A program made the position numbers and the translations under genes. 64,000 nucleotides of DNA, from assembly GCA_016748015.1 (NCBI GenBank), contig JAAOMT010000239.1:102812-166811 (forward strand), written 5' to 3'. The stretch's first letter is position 1; each line of letters begins with the position of its first letter. The notes under the pieces are model-generated. The model worked only from the letters and a program-made list of their open reading frames with translations, made no database searches and was not told the DNA's origin. This DNA comes from Geosiphon pyriformis. Taxonomy: Eukaryota; Glomeromycota; Glomeromycetes; Archaeosporales; Geosiphonaceae. Below are positions 12,401 through 26,072 of the stretch, one piece after another.

Positions 12401-13010
12401 CATTTTAATATTTTTTAATGATAAATTATGTAATTCAAAACTTTAATTACATCATATTAAATATGAAAAAAAGCAATCAACAATTATTAATAAAAAGAAC
12501 TGATTTTAATAAAATAAATAAATAAAGTTCAAATAAATAAAAACTTGAAAATATATTTAACTTTTTAAAATTAAAATAATAAAACGAATTTATTAGCAAG
12601 TTTTTCTGATTCATATTTTTTTACTAATTAATGTTTTATCAATTATCGTATTTCTAATATTTGATACATAATTCGTCATATATATTCACAAATGAAATTT
12701 TATGATACAAAATAATTAGATATATATTTCATATTTTAACTTTATCTAATCGTGTTGTAATTAATCAATATAATATAAAATGATTATTTTAACCCTAATA
12801 AATAATAATAATAATATAAACATATTTTATAATTGGTTTTAAGAAAGCATAAAAATGCAAAAATGATGATTCGAGTGAGCCTGATTTATTGTTAAAAAAT
12901 TAATACGGTCAAGATGACTCTAAATCTGTGTATGACTTCCTTGCACACCGTGTGACTCACTTACACTTATATAAACCCAATAATGGGTGTTCTTATAAAT
13001 TAAAATTATA
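9406..13010. other. AT-rich gene desert
   Basis: About 3.6 kb of AT-rich sequence with frequent stops on both strands. No exon, RNA gene or repeat that I can support, apart from the TATA-like element next to the DUF4238 gene. Confidence 0.6.
12968..12975 (+). promoter_or_regulatory. TATA-like box of the DUF4238 gene
   Basis: TATATAAA lies 36 bases before the ATG at 13011, in locally less AT-rich sequence. This spacing fits a TATA element with a very short leader. Chance occurrence is possible in such AT-rich DNA. Confidence 0.35.
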
Positions 13011-14264
13011 ATGCAAGATCAATACCACAACATTCCAAAATTCCTTCTTCGTAATTTTGCTATTAATAATTATGAGAGAATATTTGTGAGCAGTGTAAAG
13101 CTATCTAAACAGAAAAAACATAAACGGAACTTTGAAAATAGGAATAAGGAAGAAGCACTACTTCAAGTTTACAATAGAGCTATAGGTCAATTGGACGTTT
13201 CGTTGGCCGCGAAAACCTATGGATACCAAGACATGTACAAAAATCTTAATCATGAAAACGCGATGCACTTAGAAGAAAAACTGGCAAAACTTGAAGAAAA
13301 ATGTTCAACAGTGGTCAGAGATATTATAAAAGCATCTCAAGTGAAAAGTCAGGTCGTTTTGCTCAGGAGAGACCTTGAGAATCTACGCAAGTTCCTCTTT
13401 ATCATGAGCTATCGAAACCGTTCTCGATGGTCCCAATATGCCAATGAAGATTTTGATTTATTCACTTGGTCGATGGTAATTGACTTTATGCGACAGAATA
13501 ATTTAAAAAAGGCTCAAGAAGTGTGGTTACAGAATATCCAAGAAATACTAGAGACCCCGCATGAAGAGATCAAAGACAACTTGCGAATTTTTTTGATAGA
13601 TAGGGCAGAGTACGACACACGCATGGTTCAATGTTTTCTCGTAATTTGGCAAGCTGGTGAAAATGACGAGTTTATACTAACCAACAACGGATTTGGAATC
13701 TTCGAAGGAACGAACAATTCCCTTGGGATTTTTGGTCCATCTCAATTTGCCTATCATTGGTTTTACGTCATCTCTCCAAAGCTAGTGTTGGTTCTCTGTC
13801 ATCCTTTATTCCGAATAGATAATGGACTCGACATTATTGAAAAAGAGCTCGAATTGAGACGTTCGATATTTGAACATGTTTCTCATAAACCAGCGACTCC
13901 GAAATATGCAGCAATTGCAAAACATGTGCCAATTCATAAATTTGCCAGACGGGAGGATGACACATTTACTTTTCCCTTTGTCAAAGTCGATTCGGCCACC
14001 GTTCATCTTGTAAACTCTGTCGTGCTTAATGAGGCTGAACCAGACCTAGTTCTGGCTTTCCTTTCCCGTTCGTGGCTCTATAAGACAGTTGTTAAATACC
14101 ATAAAAACAAGAAAATTGGTCTACAACACGACTTCTCAAGTTTGAAAAGGAGGTTGTTCATGGTGTTAAACAAAACTCACGAGGAAAACTTGAATCTCCG
14201 GAGAAACATCCCGGTTGGCGGCATATGTAATTGGAATGTGTACGTGATGAGTTCGGAACCCTGA
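13011..14264 (+). CDS. DUF4238 family protein
   Basis: Intronless, ATG to TGA, 417 residues. The N-terminus QYHNIPKFLLRNFA matches the DUF4238 signature (H/Y-x-x-P-x-F-x-L-x-x-F), and the domain continues through a segment near residues 217-235 (WQAGENDEFILTNNGFGIFE) to one with FGPSQFAYHWFYVISPK. DUF4238 proteins occur in bacteria and fungi and their biochemical role is not established; I do not assign one. A charged helical segment (about 70-110, LEEKLAKLEEKC) may form a short coiled coil. There is no signal peptide. The gene stands alone between two AT-rich deserts and is less AT-rich than both. No introns, unlike most other genes in this window, so horizontal origin or retroposition is possible but not shown. 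Confidence 0.8.
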   Translation: MQDQYHNIPKFLLRNFAINNYERIFVSSVKLSKQKKHKRNFENRNKEEALLQVYNRAIGQLDVSLAAKTYGYQDMYKNLNHENAMHLEEKLAKLEEKCSTVVRDIIKASQVKSQVVLLRRDLENLRKFLFIMSYRNRSRWSQYANEDFDLFTWSMVIDFMRQNNLKKAQEVWLQNIQEILETPHEEIKDNLRIFLIDRAEYDTRMVQCFLVIWQAGENDEFILTNNGFGIFEGTNNSLGIFGPSQFAYHWFYVISPKLVLVLCHPLFRIDNGLDIIEKELELRRSIFEHVSHKPATPKYAAIAKHVPIHKFARREDDTFTFPFVKVDSATVHLVNSVVLNEAEPDLVLAFLSRSWLYKTVVKYHKNKKIGLQHDFSSLKRRLFMVLNKTHEENLNLRRNIPVGGICNWNVYVMSSEP

Positions 14265-15007
14265 TTAGTATCAATCGCATGAGGAGGATATTGCATATAT
14301 TGTGCTTTTTAATTTTTGAACAGGAGGGTTTATAAGGCTAGCATAATGACATGTAGAATGAACCTACCTATTTCATATAACATATGTCCATTAATCTATT
14401 AATGGGACAAGGTATTATTAGTGTTATTTTCTTAGCTAGTTTTCTATATAATTAAATTTTTTATGTGTAACTAACTATCTACAGATTGAATCTCAGTTCC
14501 ATAATTGGAATTTTTGAATTAGGGCTTTGTTTTTAAAATTAAATTTATGAATAAAAAACAATTTTTTGTATAATTATTTTTCGAAAATCAATTTGGCAAA
14601 TTTTTAACTTTGACAGAAGCGAAGGGGAACACCAGTTTGGCGATTTCCCTTGCATTGTAATGATCATTGCATCAAAAGTATTTAACGACTTCACAGTTCG
14701 ATTTTGGGTGAAAAGTAGATGTAACCAAAAATAACATTTACGCGTCGACCTTGCTGCAAGGAGGTTGGTAACGCGACAAATTTACTAATGGTGTTGCGAC
14801 CATTATTTTCTGCCAAGACTGTAATTAATTTTTAGTTATCAATTATTAATTTATCTACTTTCGACCTATACCGAATAAAATAGGAGTCTAGCCTTTAAAA
14901 TATTAACACATAAAAGTTTTCAAAAGAAGCTCTCCTTTTTCGAATTTCGAATTTTCAAGTTATTGATAAGACTTACAAAATAATAACTATTTGAATTTAT
15001 CAACATC
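14265..15007. other. Intergenic region, nothing recognised
   Basis: Mixed AT-rich sequence between the DUF4238 gene and the kinase pseudogene. A stretch at about 14610-14815 is richer in GC and has few repeats, but I found no open frame or tRNA fold in it. Confidence 0.45.
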
Positions 15008-16024
15008 ATGGGAAACCTTGAAATCAAAAGAACTCGTGCAAAAGCTCATAATTGCAATTAGTGTTCAACCTGTTAAAAGAGCATGTCAATTCATATTTTC
15101 AAAAAAAATTGCAAATACTTTTCAATTAATTAATGAAATAATTAAGAATTCAATCTATATATTCACCTAATGATGAAGATATAAATAGTAGAATCTATAG
15201 TGGTAGAGTTAATTTTTATGAATAAAAGTGAAGCAAGTAGCAAAAATTTTATAAAGGCATCTTTAAAACACTAAAAAATCTTTAAAGAGGCAATAAAATT
15301 TACTATTATATATATTTATCTGAAAGTTCAATGCTTATTTATATTTTTTTTATTTTTAATAGCTGAATATTTATTCATTAGAAATAGTTTAGGTCGCATA
15401 TCTGAAATAATAGGGATTACGCAAAAATGCTAAAACACTTAATAACAGGATTGTGATGAAGTTTGCTTAACACGGAGCCTTGCGAAAATATATATCCAAA
15501 AATTATTATTCTATTCTTTAGTAAAATAAATTAATGATCGCGTATACTATAGCTGAAGGACTTGGTAAAATTTGTTCTGCTGGTATGGTTATCTCGGGCA
15601 ACATCTTACAATATAAAACTTATGAAGCAAAAATTTGTGACCTTGATTTATGTTAATCAATACAGAAGGAGATAATAAAATCAGGAACAGTAACAGCAGG
15701 AGCAGGGGAAAAAGAAATATTTGGAGTAATTATATACATCCCACTTATTCTACCTTGCTATGCTAAACTCATTGGAGAATGTTGGAATGTTAATTCATTC
15801 AATCGGCCTACTACTCGAGAAGTTAAAGAGAATTTGAATGAGATTCAAAGATTGTCTCGGAATAAGTCGTTAAATGAGAGTCTACAGTTTTTAGAATCAG
15901 GAAAGTACATAAAAGAAACGGCGGAAGCAACGACGTGACAAAAAACACTTCAACAACAAAATTGTTCAAGGATAAAAATCACCCAAGTACAATTTATACA
16001 GGTCGTCTCTTAACTTTGCAATGA
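15008..16024 (+). pseudogene. Tyrosine-kinase-like pseudogene
   Basis: Decayed copy of the kinase at 29683-31286. It starts at an ATG with MGNLEIKRTRAKAHNCN, matching MENKEIKRTTRPEAHDCN of that gene, but the next codon is a stop. Further matches: a piece reading INEIIKNSIYIF (about 15135-15170), a piece reading HGALRKYISKNY just after a stop at 15468-15470, the segment IAEGLGKICSAGMVIS with an asparagine-containing GNILQYK (about 15545-15625), then IFGVIIYIP and LIGECWNVNSFNRPT, and finally a tail HPSTIYTGRLLTLQ ending at 16022-16024. The usual HRD is replaced, the activation-loop DLG reads DLD, and the APE-to-lobe region between IYIP and LIGECW is deleted. Several in-frame stops and a shift before the tail show it cannot make a kinase. 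Confidence 0.8.
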
Positions 16025-19000
16025 ATTGATGAATCAAAAGGTTTTATTTTTATTTAGGTTTGTTTTGATTAATTTATTAATTTAATTATTACATATTAAA
16101 ATTTTAATTTACTATTTTAAAGAGTTGGTCTATAATATAATTTTATACAATTTTTTAACAATAGTTGATTTTTCATTATTCTATTTTTATTTTCCCACTT
16201 GTGAGTAATACAAAAGGCTATACTTTAAAGTTGGAATCTAATAATAGGTATTATTAAAACATTTCTAACTATTAGAATTAGATCAATCATTTATATATTT
16301 AGTGAACTTTCTTTGATTAATAAAAGTTAGATTATAGTTATACTTAGATATGTATATTAGTATATTTAAAATTTTAATCTTAGACAATATTAGCAAATTA
16401 AACCATTTGTTTATATAAGTATATTAAAAACATGAATTTTTTAATCTCATATTCATAAAATGCATTTTTTGTTTAAAATTAAATTTTGAAATTTTTTTAA
16501 ATATACAAGTATTATTTTTTTCATTTTGTTTTATTTAAAAATATAATAGAGAGCTTTTAAAATCTTCTTTTTATGATCAAGATTTTAGTCCTAAGCACCA
16601 ATTAATGATTAATATAAAAATTTTAGCCTCTGAAGTTTGTTTTCATGTTAAATTTGACAACAAAAAAGTTATGTTCTGAAAGTTACATCGCTTTTGATGT
16701 TTTCGAATAGGGAAATTTATATCATCTAAATCTTAGTGTTCTAAAGCTCTTGAAATAATTGCTTTAATATATTAACAATCCATAAATCACTCTCAGTAGT
16801 ATTCAAATATTTATAATCAATTTTTTAATTTTGAGCATAATTTACTTGAGCTTTCTCATGCCTTATAAAAAACAACAACAAAATATTTTCACAATATTAT
16901 ATAAAAATGAGAAAAAAATGTTAAATTTATAGACACACTTTGCATAATAGTGCAATACTCTTTAAGAGATTATTCAAAAATTTGCATTTATTAACTAAGC
17001 AATTTTTCAATTTCAATAGGCAAATATTCAAAAAGTTATGTTCATTGGGAGAATGAAGTTATTCAAAACCCTAATAAAACTCAAATACAAAATTTATTAA
17101 TATGAAAGATATACATTTTATCATAATTTACATTTGAAGAATGTTGTATAATATAATCTTTGATTTTATAAGACAGTAAAAAATGAAAAAATAGCTGAAA
17201 ATGGTATATTCCGAATAGTTTAGAAAAACAAAGTTTACAAGAGGTAAAATTTATAGATTTTCAATTTTAATATGCCTTATATGATTTTTCTTATAATGAC
17301 TATTCTAAATCATAAAAGATTTAAATCTTTCTACTGTCGAAGAAGTTGTTGGAATTTTTTAAGATGTATGTAACAAATCTATAAATAAGATTCTAGAGAG
17401 CCAAATATCAAAGAATTAGGTAAATTTTTAAAGAACAATAGACCAATTAAATCTTTAAACATTCTCACAAGCAGTATATTTAAGCCAGCTTTTAATTTTG
17501 CGAATAATTATTTTTTCAAAGAGTGTTTGAATAGGCTAAACATTTATTTAGCTTTGAAATTTTATATTAAATAAAATAGCATATTTTTCTGAATATAAGC
17601 AAGAAAGAATTTAAATAAAATATCTGTAAATTTATTAATACTTATTGTATTATCTATTATCATTAGACAATCTAATCGTAATTGTGGATTAGAAATATGT
17701 ATTTAAAATTCCTAAAAGAGAAAGAGTATTTTTTAAGATAATTCAATTAATTTCAATAAAAATAATATTAAAGTTGTTTAAAATAAAATTTCTTAAGAAA
17801 ATCTTAAGTTTTAGTTAGGATCTAGATTTTTATTAATAAAAAATAACTTATTTAAATATATAAATAATTTAAAAAAAATTCTAATTTAATTTTAATTGGC
17901 TCTTTAAAATATTAACAATAAATTAATTATTTTAGCCTGTTATATTACTTGTAAAGAGTAAATAGTAAAATAAACAATCAGATAAATATTATTCTAGATT
18001 TTATTTAACTTTGTTATCTTACAAATTCTTATTAATAATTAATTAAAAATTATTTGCAAAATAAAATCTAGTTAAATTAGAAATTATTATGCATTTATTT
18101 TTAATATCTAATAACATTTATTTTTTTAGTTTTAATTATTTTTTATGTTAAATAAATTATTACATTTGATGTTTTCATTGTTTTATATTTTCTAAAGATA
18201 TTTTAAAGTTTTTATTATCAAGTTATTACTTTTTACTAGTTTTATACAGGTTTTTAATTTTAAAAACTGTAAACTTTTATTTAAAACTTATTTAAAAACA
18301 ATTTCATAGCCTTTGTCAACTTTTTTTCAACTTTTTTAATAGTACTATAATTTTATTAGATTTTAATACTTTTTATAAATTTAATAATACAAAATAAAAT
18401 AAAACCAAAGTAATTTTAAGTCTTTTACATTTAAAATAGCCATTATAAAAAGTTAATTATGTTTATATTTCTGAATAAAAAATATTACTGTCGTTAATTT
18501 ATATAGTAACATATCAAAACTATAAACATTACAAGTTATTATAAATGTTTTTCTTCTTAAAACTTTTAATATATTATATAAAATTATTTTTTTCTGCTTT
18601 TTTTTTGTTTTATTGTTTACTATATTATAAAATATAAATTATAATTAATTATATTAGCAGAATAAATTTATAAAAAGTTTTTAATTATAAATTTTATAAT
18701 CTATAGTTTGTTAAACTAATTTACAAAATAAATAATTTCTAACAAATATTTCTATATATTTTTAATAATAATAATAAAATTTTTTTATGTTTTGCAAAAA
18801 TTTTTTATAAATTTTATTGCTAGTTTTATATTTTTTTGCATCTTTTATATTTTATTTTATTATAATGCTTTATATTATTTAAATTTATTAATTTATTAAA
18901 TTAGATTGCTTTTTAAATTGCAATAAAACTTTTTTTTTAATATTTAACAAATATTTTTATAGAATTCAAAAGTAATAATTAAGAAAATTAATTTTTTTTA

Positions 19001-21154
19001 AATTAAATTTTTAAATATTTTATTGATTGTTTTATTGTTATTTGAAAAATACTTAAAAAATAAAAATATATATGCTGCATACTTATTTTAATTTTTAAAT
19101 GTTTTTTTAATATTAATAATATTTAATATAATTATAAACTTTTAAACAAGTGAATAAAATACAAAAATAAAAATTTGCTTTTATTAATAATATATTTAAA
19201 AAATTTTTTCTAAAAACCAAGTTTGTTTTTAATCTAAAACTTTATATTTAATCTTTAAAAATATTGTTATTTATTAAATTATTATTAGTTATAAATTTTA
19301 GTAAATAAATTTTAACTATAAACAAATTTATGTATATAATAATTTTTGTTAAGCCAAAAATAAATTAACTAAAGATTATGCAAATTACTCAAATATTAAA
19401 AAATATATTATTACTTATGTAACTTATGTAATATAAAAAATAATTAAATCATATTATTTATGTTTTGTTTTTATAATATCTAAAAATTAGATTTTTATTT
19501 TAAACTTAATTTTATTGAATTTTTTTTAAATTTAAAAAATATTTTATTCTTTAAAAATTTAATATTAACAAAAAAACCAAATATCAATTAAGTAAACTTT
19601 TTTTTAAAAATTTAATTTTTTGAATTAATTAAATAGAAAATTATTATTTTTATAATTAAAATTAATATATTTTAATATTAAATAATATTTTTCAACCAAT
19701 TAATTTTTTATACTTGGAAATAATAAGTATTTTAAGTAGAATTATTAAAAACAATTTAATTTATCAAGTTTTATTTTATAAATATTATTTTTTTTGAATG
19801 TTTTAATATTATCTTTTTATTTTTTGTTAAGACAATAATTTTTTAATAAGATTTCAAATTTAATTGTAAGCTTAAAAAATTTTATGTTTTTAAATATTAT
19901 TTTTTGACAGTTTTTAATTAAATTTAAATTTTGTTGATTTATTAATTAGTTAAAAAAATTTTTGCCAATTTTATTAAATAATAATATTTTTTTCTTAAAT
20001 TTAAATATATAAATAAAGATTCATTTTTTCATATAAAATAATTTTGGTAATTTAAGCAATATTTATGGTTTTATATATATAAGAATTTTTTAAATAAATA
20101 AATTGAATATTATTTTTTTGAAATTAATATACACGAGTGGCTAATCATGCGTTGGTGGTTGGATTACACTGGATATGCAATAAAAAAAATATATAACTTT
20201 ATTATATTAAAAATTATTAAAACTTTAATTGATAAATATTAACTTTTAAATCTTATTATAAAATAATATTATATAAAACTTAATTATATATTTTTAATTA
20301 ACATTTTGAAAATCAAAGTTAAGTAAATATTCATTAACAAAATAAGTTAATTCATAATTTAAATATTATTATTAAATTTTAAAAATAAACAACTTCTTAT
20401 GTTATTAAATTTGAACTGAATTTTAAAAAATATTGTTTATTTTGTAAGTGTTATTTATTTTAAAACTTGACAGTAATTTTTAAAAAGGGCTGCTTATTTA
20501 ATTTTTATAACTTTTGGACTTAAAAAAGAAAGATTGCTTTATAACTTTAATTAAAAGTTAAATATGTGGTTATTTGGATTATGCTGAAAAAACCAAATAG
20601 TTAATTTATGTAATGAGACTATTAAGATAAAAAATGGCTAACAATATGACTATATTCAAAATTATAAATAATATTTGCATATTTGAAAAATATTGTCTAA
20701 TTTAATTAATGAAATATAAATTTGTTTTTGTAAAGTAGTCTAGATTTGCAGACATGACTTCATAAGCTGAATCGTATTAGTTACTAATCTAAAAATTTTG
20801 GGCTCAAGTAAAAACGAGAACACAGGAATTCATGGTGCCCTTTTAGCCTCCCCCAATCATTTTCTGAAACAAAGAATATTGTCATGGGTAAGATCACTCG
20901 AAAGTTGCTTGCTGTTCATGATTGGATCACTGATTGAGGCTTATCCCCATGCGTTTTAACCTTCATCTGCTATCGATCGGAAAATTCATTCGGCGATCAT
21001 CTACATTTGACGCGCGAGAAAAGATAGAATTTGAATCAACACTTTGGTTAACAGAAGTTCATATATTGCAACACATTTTCCCGACGATTCAGTATAAATT
21101 TCACTCCAGTTTGTTCATTTGGAGTTTTGAAGTTTTTAAGCATATGAAAAAGTT
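16025..21154. other. Extremely AT-rich gene desert
   Basis: About 5.1 kb without a gene. From about 17.6 to 20.7 kb the sequence is nearly all A/T: the line at 18841-18900 has 3 G/C of 60 and that at 19021-19080 has 9. The last 400 bases are more complex and should hold the Rad4 promoter. No tRNA or repeat unit recognised. Confidence 0.65.
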
Positions 21155-24100
21155 ATGTCAACAACGACCAGTAACGACCCTTTTGCGTTTTTTGAAGACG
21201 ACCTGTCAACCCTGCTAAACACTCGAACCACCCGCGGCATGGCAAAACGCGAGAAACTTAGACGAAATGCCGGTTCACCGCCTCAGAACAGAGCCTTAAC
21301 AAATAATTCGTCCTTTGAAACGCCGCCTAATACTCGAGCTGAAGTTGAGTCAAAAGAAGTCAAGGTCACGATTGTGACACCTTCTTTCTCAAAGCCTTCG
21401 TCTGTAATATCCGAAGAGGCCTCTTCTTTATCAGTTACTACACCACCACATAACTTTTCACCCTCGCCGTCACGTTTTACTCGGTCAAAAAGAAAAGTCA
21501 GAGAGATATCTGAAACACCTGAGACTGTTACAAAAAGTGCACCAAGAAAGAGAAAGCCTAACGATATAGATAATCATATGGGTACACCTTCGCGTAATAC
21601 ACGCTCAAAGGCTAGAGCAAAAGACCAAAATATAATTTCGGAAGATGCTGAGTTATTTGCCGAAAAACCCAAAAAAACGGCTGTTACCACGGAAAAAACC
21701 AAGAGCCAATCAATGGCAAGAAAGTTTAAGGTACAAAACAAAAGATTGGTTCAATACACGAATGTAAGCAAAAGTATTTTGGGAACTATTGATGGACAAA
21801 CTTCAGAGTCGGATGATGTGATAATGAATGAGGAGAATCAATATGGTGAATTAAGAGATTTCACCAAAGACCAGGCTAATCAATCTAACGAAATTGGCTC
21901 AAAAACTAATCAAGAAATTGATGATGAGAGAATGGATACGATAAATTTTGATAAATCATTTTTATCAGAGGAATCTGAAGGGCAGCCTCAAGCCCAAGAT
22001 GCTCAAGTCAAGGAAGATGATAGCGATGATTTCGAAGAAGTTGAGATATTTGAAACTCAAAAAGAGGGTATGTTAAAATTCTTTTCAGGAATGACGACGC
22101 TTTTAATTATAATAATATTTTGCGATTTACAGAAATTTTTGAACCTCAAGATTATTATGGAGACTATACTCTCCCTGAGAAATTGGCTGATGAAACCATT
22201 GAAATTACGGTCTCGACAAAAGCAATCAAGTAAGTTCAAGATATTTTTTTATTAAATCCCTGTTACAATCAAAAACAACATTAAATTTCAAAATAATAGA
22301 TCACGAGGTGTAACTAAAATGGACAGACTGATACGGACTGAGACACACAAGATTCATGTATTATCCCTAATTGGACATGGTTTAATTCGGAATAAATGGT
22401 GTAACGATCGCCTTGCCCAGGTAATCATTATATGAAATCCACTGATATTTGAAATTTCCTGACATCTGTTTGCCTTAAAAGATTCTAATATCCAGAGACT
22501 GTTTTCATATCAGTGTCTCGCTCTTTCTTTGATTCCTCCAGATCTCTTTTCTCAATTTGACACAAAATTTTGTGAAAAAGAGAAATTGACAATTGAAGAA
22601 TGGACGAATATATTGCAACCTCTGTGCCTTTGGTGGAAAGGATTTTTCAATATTTGTCGTCCTGGAATTCTTTCACGAGAATATAATGAATTTGGAGTTC
22701 TGGGGGTTGTCACTGTATGTTCTTATGCATTTAAAATGTAATTTTAGAATTTCGAAGTTGCACTCATCATCGCCATTTCTGACGAGTTTTATAGGATGAA
22801 GAAAAGAGCTATGTAGATTGGATTCCTTCTATTCAAGCTTTTCGAATGTGCTTCAAGGAAGGCCGTGGAAGCAAAGACACTAGTGCTCAGTTATTTGTCA
22901 CTTTATTAAGAGCTTTAGGAATACCTGCTCGCTTGATAATTTCATTGCAGGCCGTCCCTTTCAAGTTTTCAGCTAAAAAGCCAGTCGCAAACAAGAAATC
23001 GGCAGTAAGAAAGACTGTCAAAACTGAGAAAAAGCAAAAAACCAAAGCCAGTGACGAAATAACCGGAGATAACATGGAAACTAAAACCTACGTAGTCACA
23101 ACCGCCAAAAGAGGTCGCAGAACCAGCCCAACTCGAGCACGAAAAAAATCAAATACAGAGGAAAGTGATCTGAATTGTGTCATAGAACCAGAAAGAGTTA
23201 GCAAGTATTTTACAAAGCCCCAGGAAAAAAACGCTGATGAAACACTCAGCAAGTATTTTGCAGCGTCACCAAAAGCATATGATGATACTGTAGCAACCAA
23301 TTCCGCTAATTCAAACAGCTCAAATCAGAAAGGCAAGGCACCTCAGGATAGAGAAACGGATAGCGATGATGTTTTCCAACCACCATTAAGAAGATTTTCA
23401 CTTCGGTCTCGAACGAGAAATCAATCACCCAAAGCCATAAAAATGAAGATTGAAATAAGTGACGACGAAGATGAAAGTGAAAATGAAAGCGATCAACACA
23501 GTGATTTTGAACCCTCTTCCAAGTTTCCATTAAGTCCAAAGCCCCTCAGACAAACAAGTAGCATTAAACGAGAAAAGCAAGAGGATGAGGAATATGAATT
23601 GTCAGTATCTCATCAGAATAAATTTCCCACGCAACATAAAAGGTCTGGATCTAAAGTAAAACTCAAGGTAGCCAAAGGTATTTATTTGTCCGATTTTTGA
23701 ATTTGAAAATTCCTTAATATAACCTGATTTTTCTTCTCAGCTGATTTTGAAGTCGAACCTCCACCTGTATACTGGTGCGAGGTATATTCGGGAGGGGATA
23801 AAAAATGGTTTTGCATAGACCCAATTAGAGCGATTTTGAATAATCCACAAACAATGGAGCCAGCATCTTCAGCAACAGACAATATAATAGCTTATGTTGT
23901 GGCTTTTGAAGAAGGTACTTAATAAAGATACATCAGCTTAATTTCTTTTACCTCGCTTATGACTGATTAGCTCATTTATCCCTAGATTTGTACATTAAGG
24001 ATGTTACACGTCGCTATGCTTCGAGATGGGGTGCTCACACGCGTAAATTACGAATCCCTGCTACCAAAGACGGGATCGATTGGTGGAAAGAGACATTAAA

Positions 24101-25725
24101 TGTTAAAATGCGACCCTACGAGACTGTAAGTTCTCGATATCCATTATTTAGATTATTTATAATGATGAATTATAATATATCGCACTTTTTTTTTACAGGA
24201 ACAAGACAAACTGGAAGATACAGAGTTGTTGTCTTCTGAAACAATGGAGGCGATTCCAACAACTATTGGCCCATTTAATAATCATCCTTTGTGTGAATTA
24301 TTTTTTCTTATATTTTGTCAAGAAAAAAATATGACTTTTCCAACGAGTAATTTTTTGATTTAGGTATGCTCTTGAACGTCACATTAAAAAATTTGAAATA
24401 TTACATCCGAAAGAGCCTATTCTTGGATATATCCGTAATGAGCCAATCTTTCCCCGGGAATGTGTAAAGCCGGTAACGTATGATCATTGAGATTTCATTA
24501 ATTTTTACATGGCCATTATTTGTGTTTTATCCAGCTGTTTGTATACAGTTGCATACTGTGGAAACCTGGCTGAAAGAAGGTCGTCAAATTAAGGTAAGAA
24601 TATGGCTTAATATATAATTGAAATTCATTTGAATGCCTTTAAGATTTCAATACAAGATTAAAAACTTGGTAGGAAGGTGAACAACCAATGAAACATGTAA
24701 AATCCCGTGCGGTCACCTTAACGAAGAAAAAACTGGCAAAAATGGCAGAATTGTATGATGAACCCCCACGTGAATCAGGACTTTACGCTGAATGGCAAAC
24801 CGAGCCTTATCAACCTAAACCTGTAGTCAATGTGTGTACTATCATAGTATTATTGTAATCTTTTTTATAGTTACTTTGAATGTTTGAAATTCTTGATTTG
24901 TCCTATTAAAATAGGGGAAGATACCCAAGAATACTTACGGAAATGTCGATCTCTTCAAACCGAACATGTGTCCGATTGGAGCAGTACACATCCCCAGTAA
25001 GTATTCAATGATTATTAGCTATCCTGTTATATAATTTTTTATTTAAGTACATCTACAATCATATAATTTTACTTTTGAATAGTTCATGGAATATCCAAGA
25101 TTGCAAAGCAACTTGATATTGACTTTGCCGAAGCTGTGGTGAGCTTTAAAGAGAGAAAAAATTTCTTCATATCCCAAGATCTCATCTAACGTGAAAATTG
25201 GCCCTTTTTATAAGATTGGCTTCGAATTTCACTGTAACCGATGTATTCCAACAGTAGGTGGAATTGTCGTGGCACAAGAACATGAAGAAATGGTCCGAGA
25301 TGTATGTACTACAAATATGTTGTCTTTTTCATTCGAAAACCATTTCCTCTTTTTTATATAATGTCTCATCTTTGGATTTGAATTGTGTTAATTTTCAGGC
25401 ATGGCGTGAATACTCGGAGAATGTGGCCGTTGAAAAAGAAAAGAAACGTGTAAAAGTGGTTTTAGGTCGATGGCGCAAACTTTTCATTAAAATGAGGATC
25501 AAGTTACGAGTCCAAGAACAGTTTGCTGAAGAGATTATGGAGCCTATGGAGAGTGAGGAAAGCGAGTTTGATCATGATGGCGATGATTCCTTTTCTGATG
25601 ATATGGCGATTAATAATAGTGAGAAAGAAAAGACAAACGTGACATTATTTAAAGAAAATGGGGAGTCATCCAAATTTGCGGGTGGATTTTTGAGAGAAGT
25701 TGATGAGGATGGTGTTGAGTGTTGA
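21155..25725 (+). CDS. RAD4: DNA damage-recognition protein Rad4/XPC
   Basis: Nucleotide-excision-repair factor that detects helix-distorting lesions, normally with Rad23. Fifteen-exon model: 21155-22067, 22133-22229, 22300-22420, 22496-22714, 22795-23677, 23741-23914, 23986-24125, 24199-24290, 24364-24472, 24549-24593, 24673-24831, 24915-24996, 25083-25138, 25215-25301, 25399-25725; all introns GT-AG, 1167 residues. Order: disordered basic/acidic N-terminus; transglutaminase-like fold part 1 (ETHKIHVLSLIGHGLIRN); part 2 with SKDTSAQLFVTLLRALGIPA, followed by a long disordered insert in exon 5 with two copies of a (V/L)SKYF(T/A) motif; the closing part 3 (PPPVYWCEVYSGGDKKWFCI); the DNA-binding BHD1 (DVTRRYASRWG), BHD2 and BHD3 (GKIPKNTYGNVDLF, IGFEFHCNRCIPTVGGIVVA); acidic tail ending in GGFLREV. 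Appears intact. The family call is firm. Confidence 0.95.
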
Positions 25726-26072
25726 AGCAGGTCGGTAGGTGATCTGCAACCTAATTTTTTAACGAGGTTCCTGTAGGGATTGCGCATCTTGATATGAATT
25801 TTGATAAATCTTCTGAAATAATAAAGATGTAATTAAAGAATACTATGCACGCAATTTAATTTCATTATTCTTCAAAAATAATGCCATTTTTTAATTGTCA
25901 TTACATCTTTGTTTCTCTGCAAACTTATTTTCCGCTTTTATAAATTAAAAGCGGAAAAGAATTTTGCAGTGTAATAATTCTGATGTCAAAATTCAGAACT
26001 GGTCGCACAAGATTGAGATATTTAAAAAAAAAACTATGTTTGTAGTGATTGCTATTTTGCTGCTGTAATACT

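Noticed and set aside
14690-14730. A tRNA B-box-like string (AGTTCGATTTTGG)
   Set aside because: It deviates from the B-box consensus and no cloverleaf could be built around it.
20934-21218. 94-codon frame overlapping the RAD4 start
   Set aside because: It overlaps the first exon of RAD4 in another frame and has no domain.
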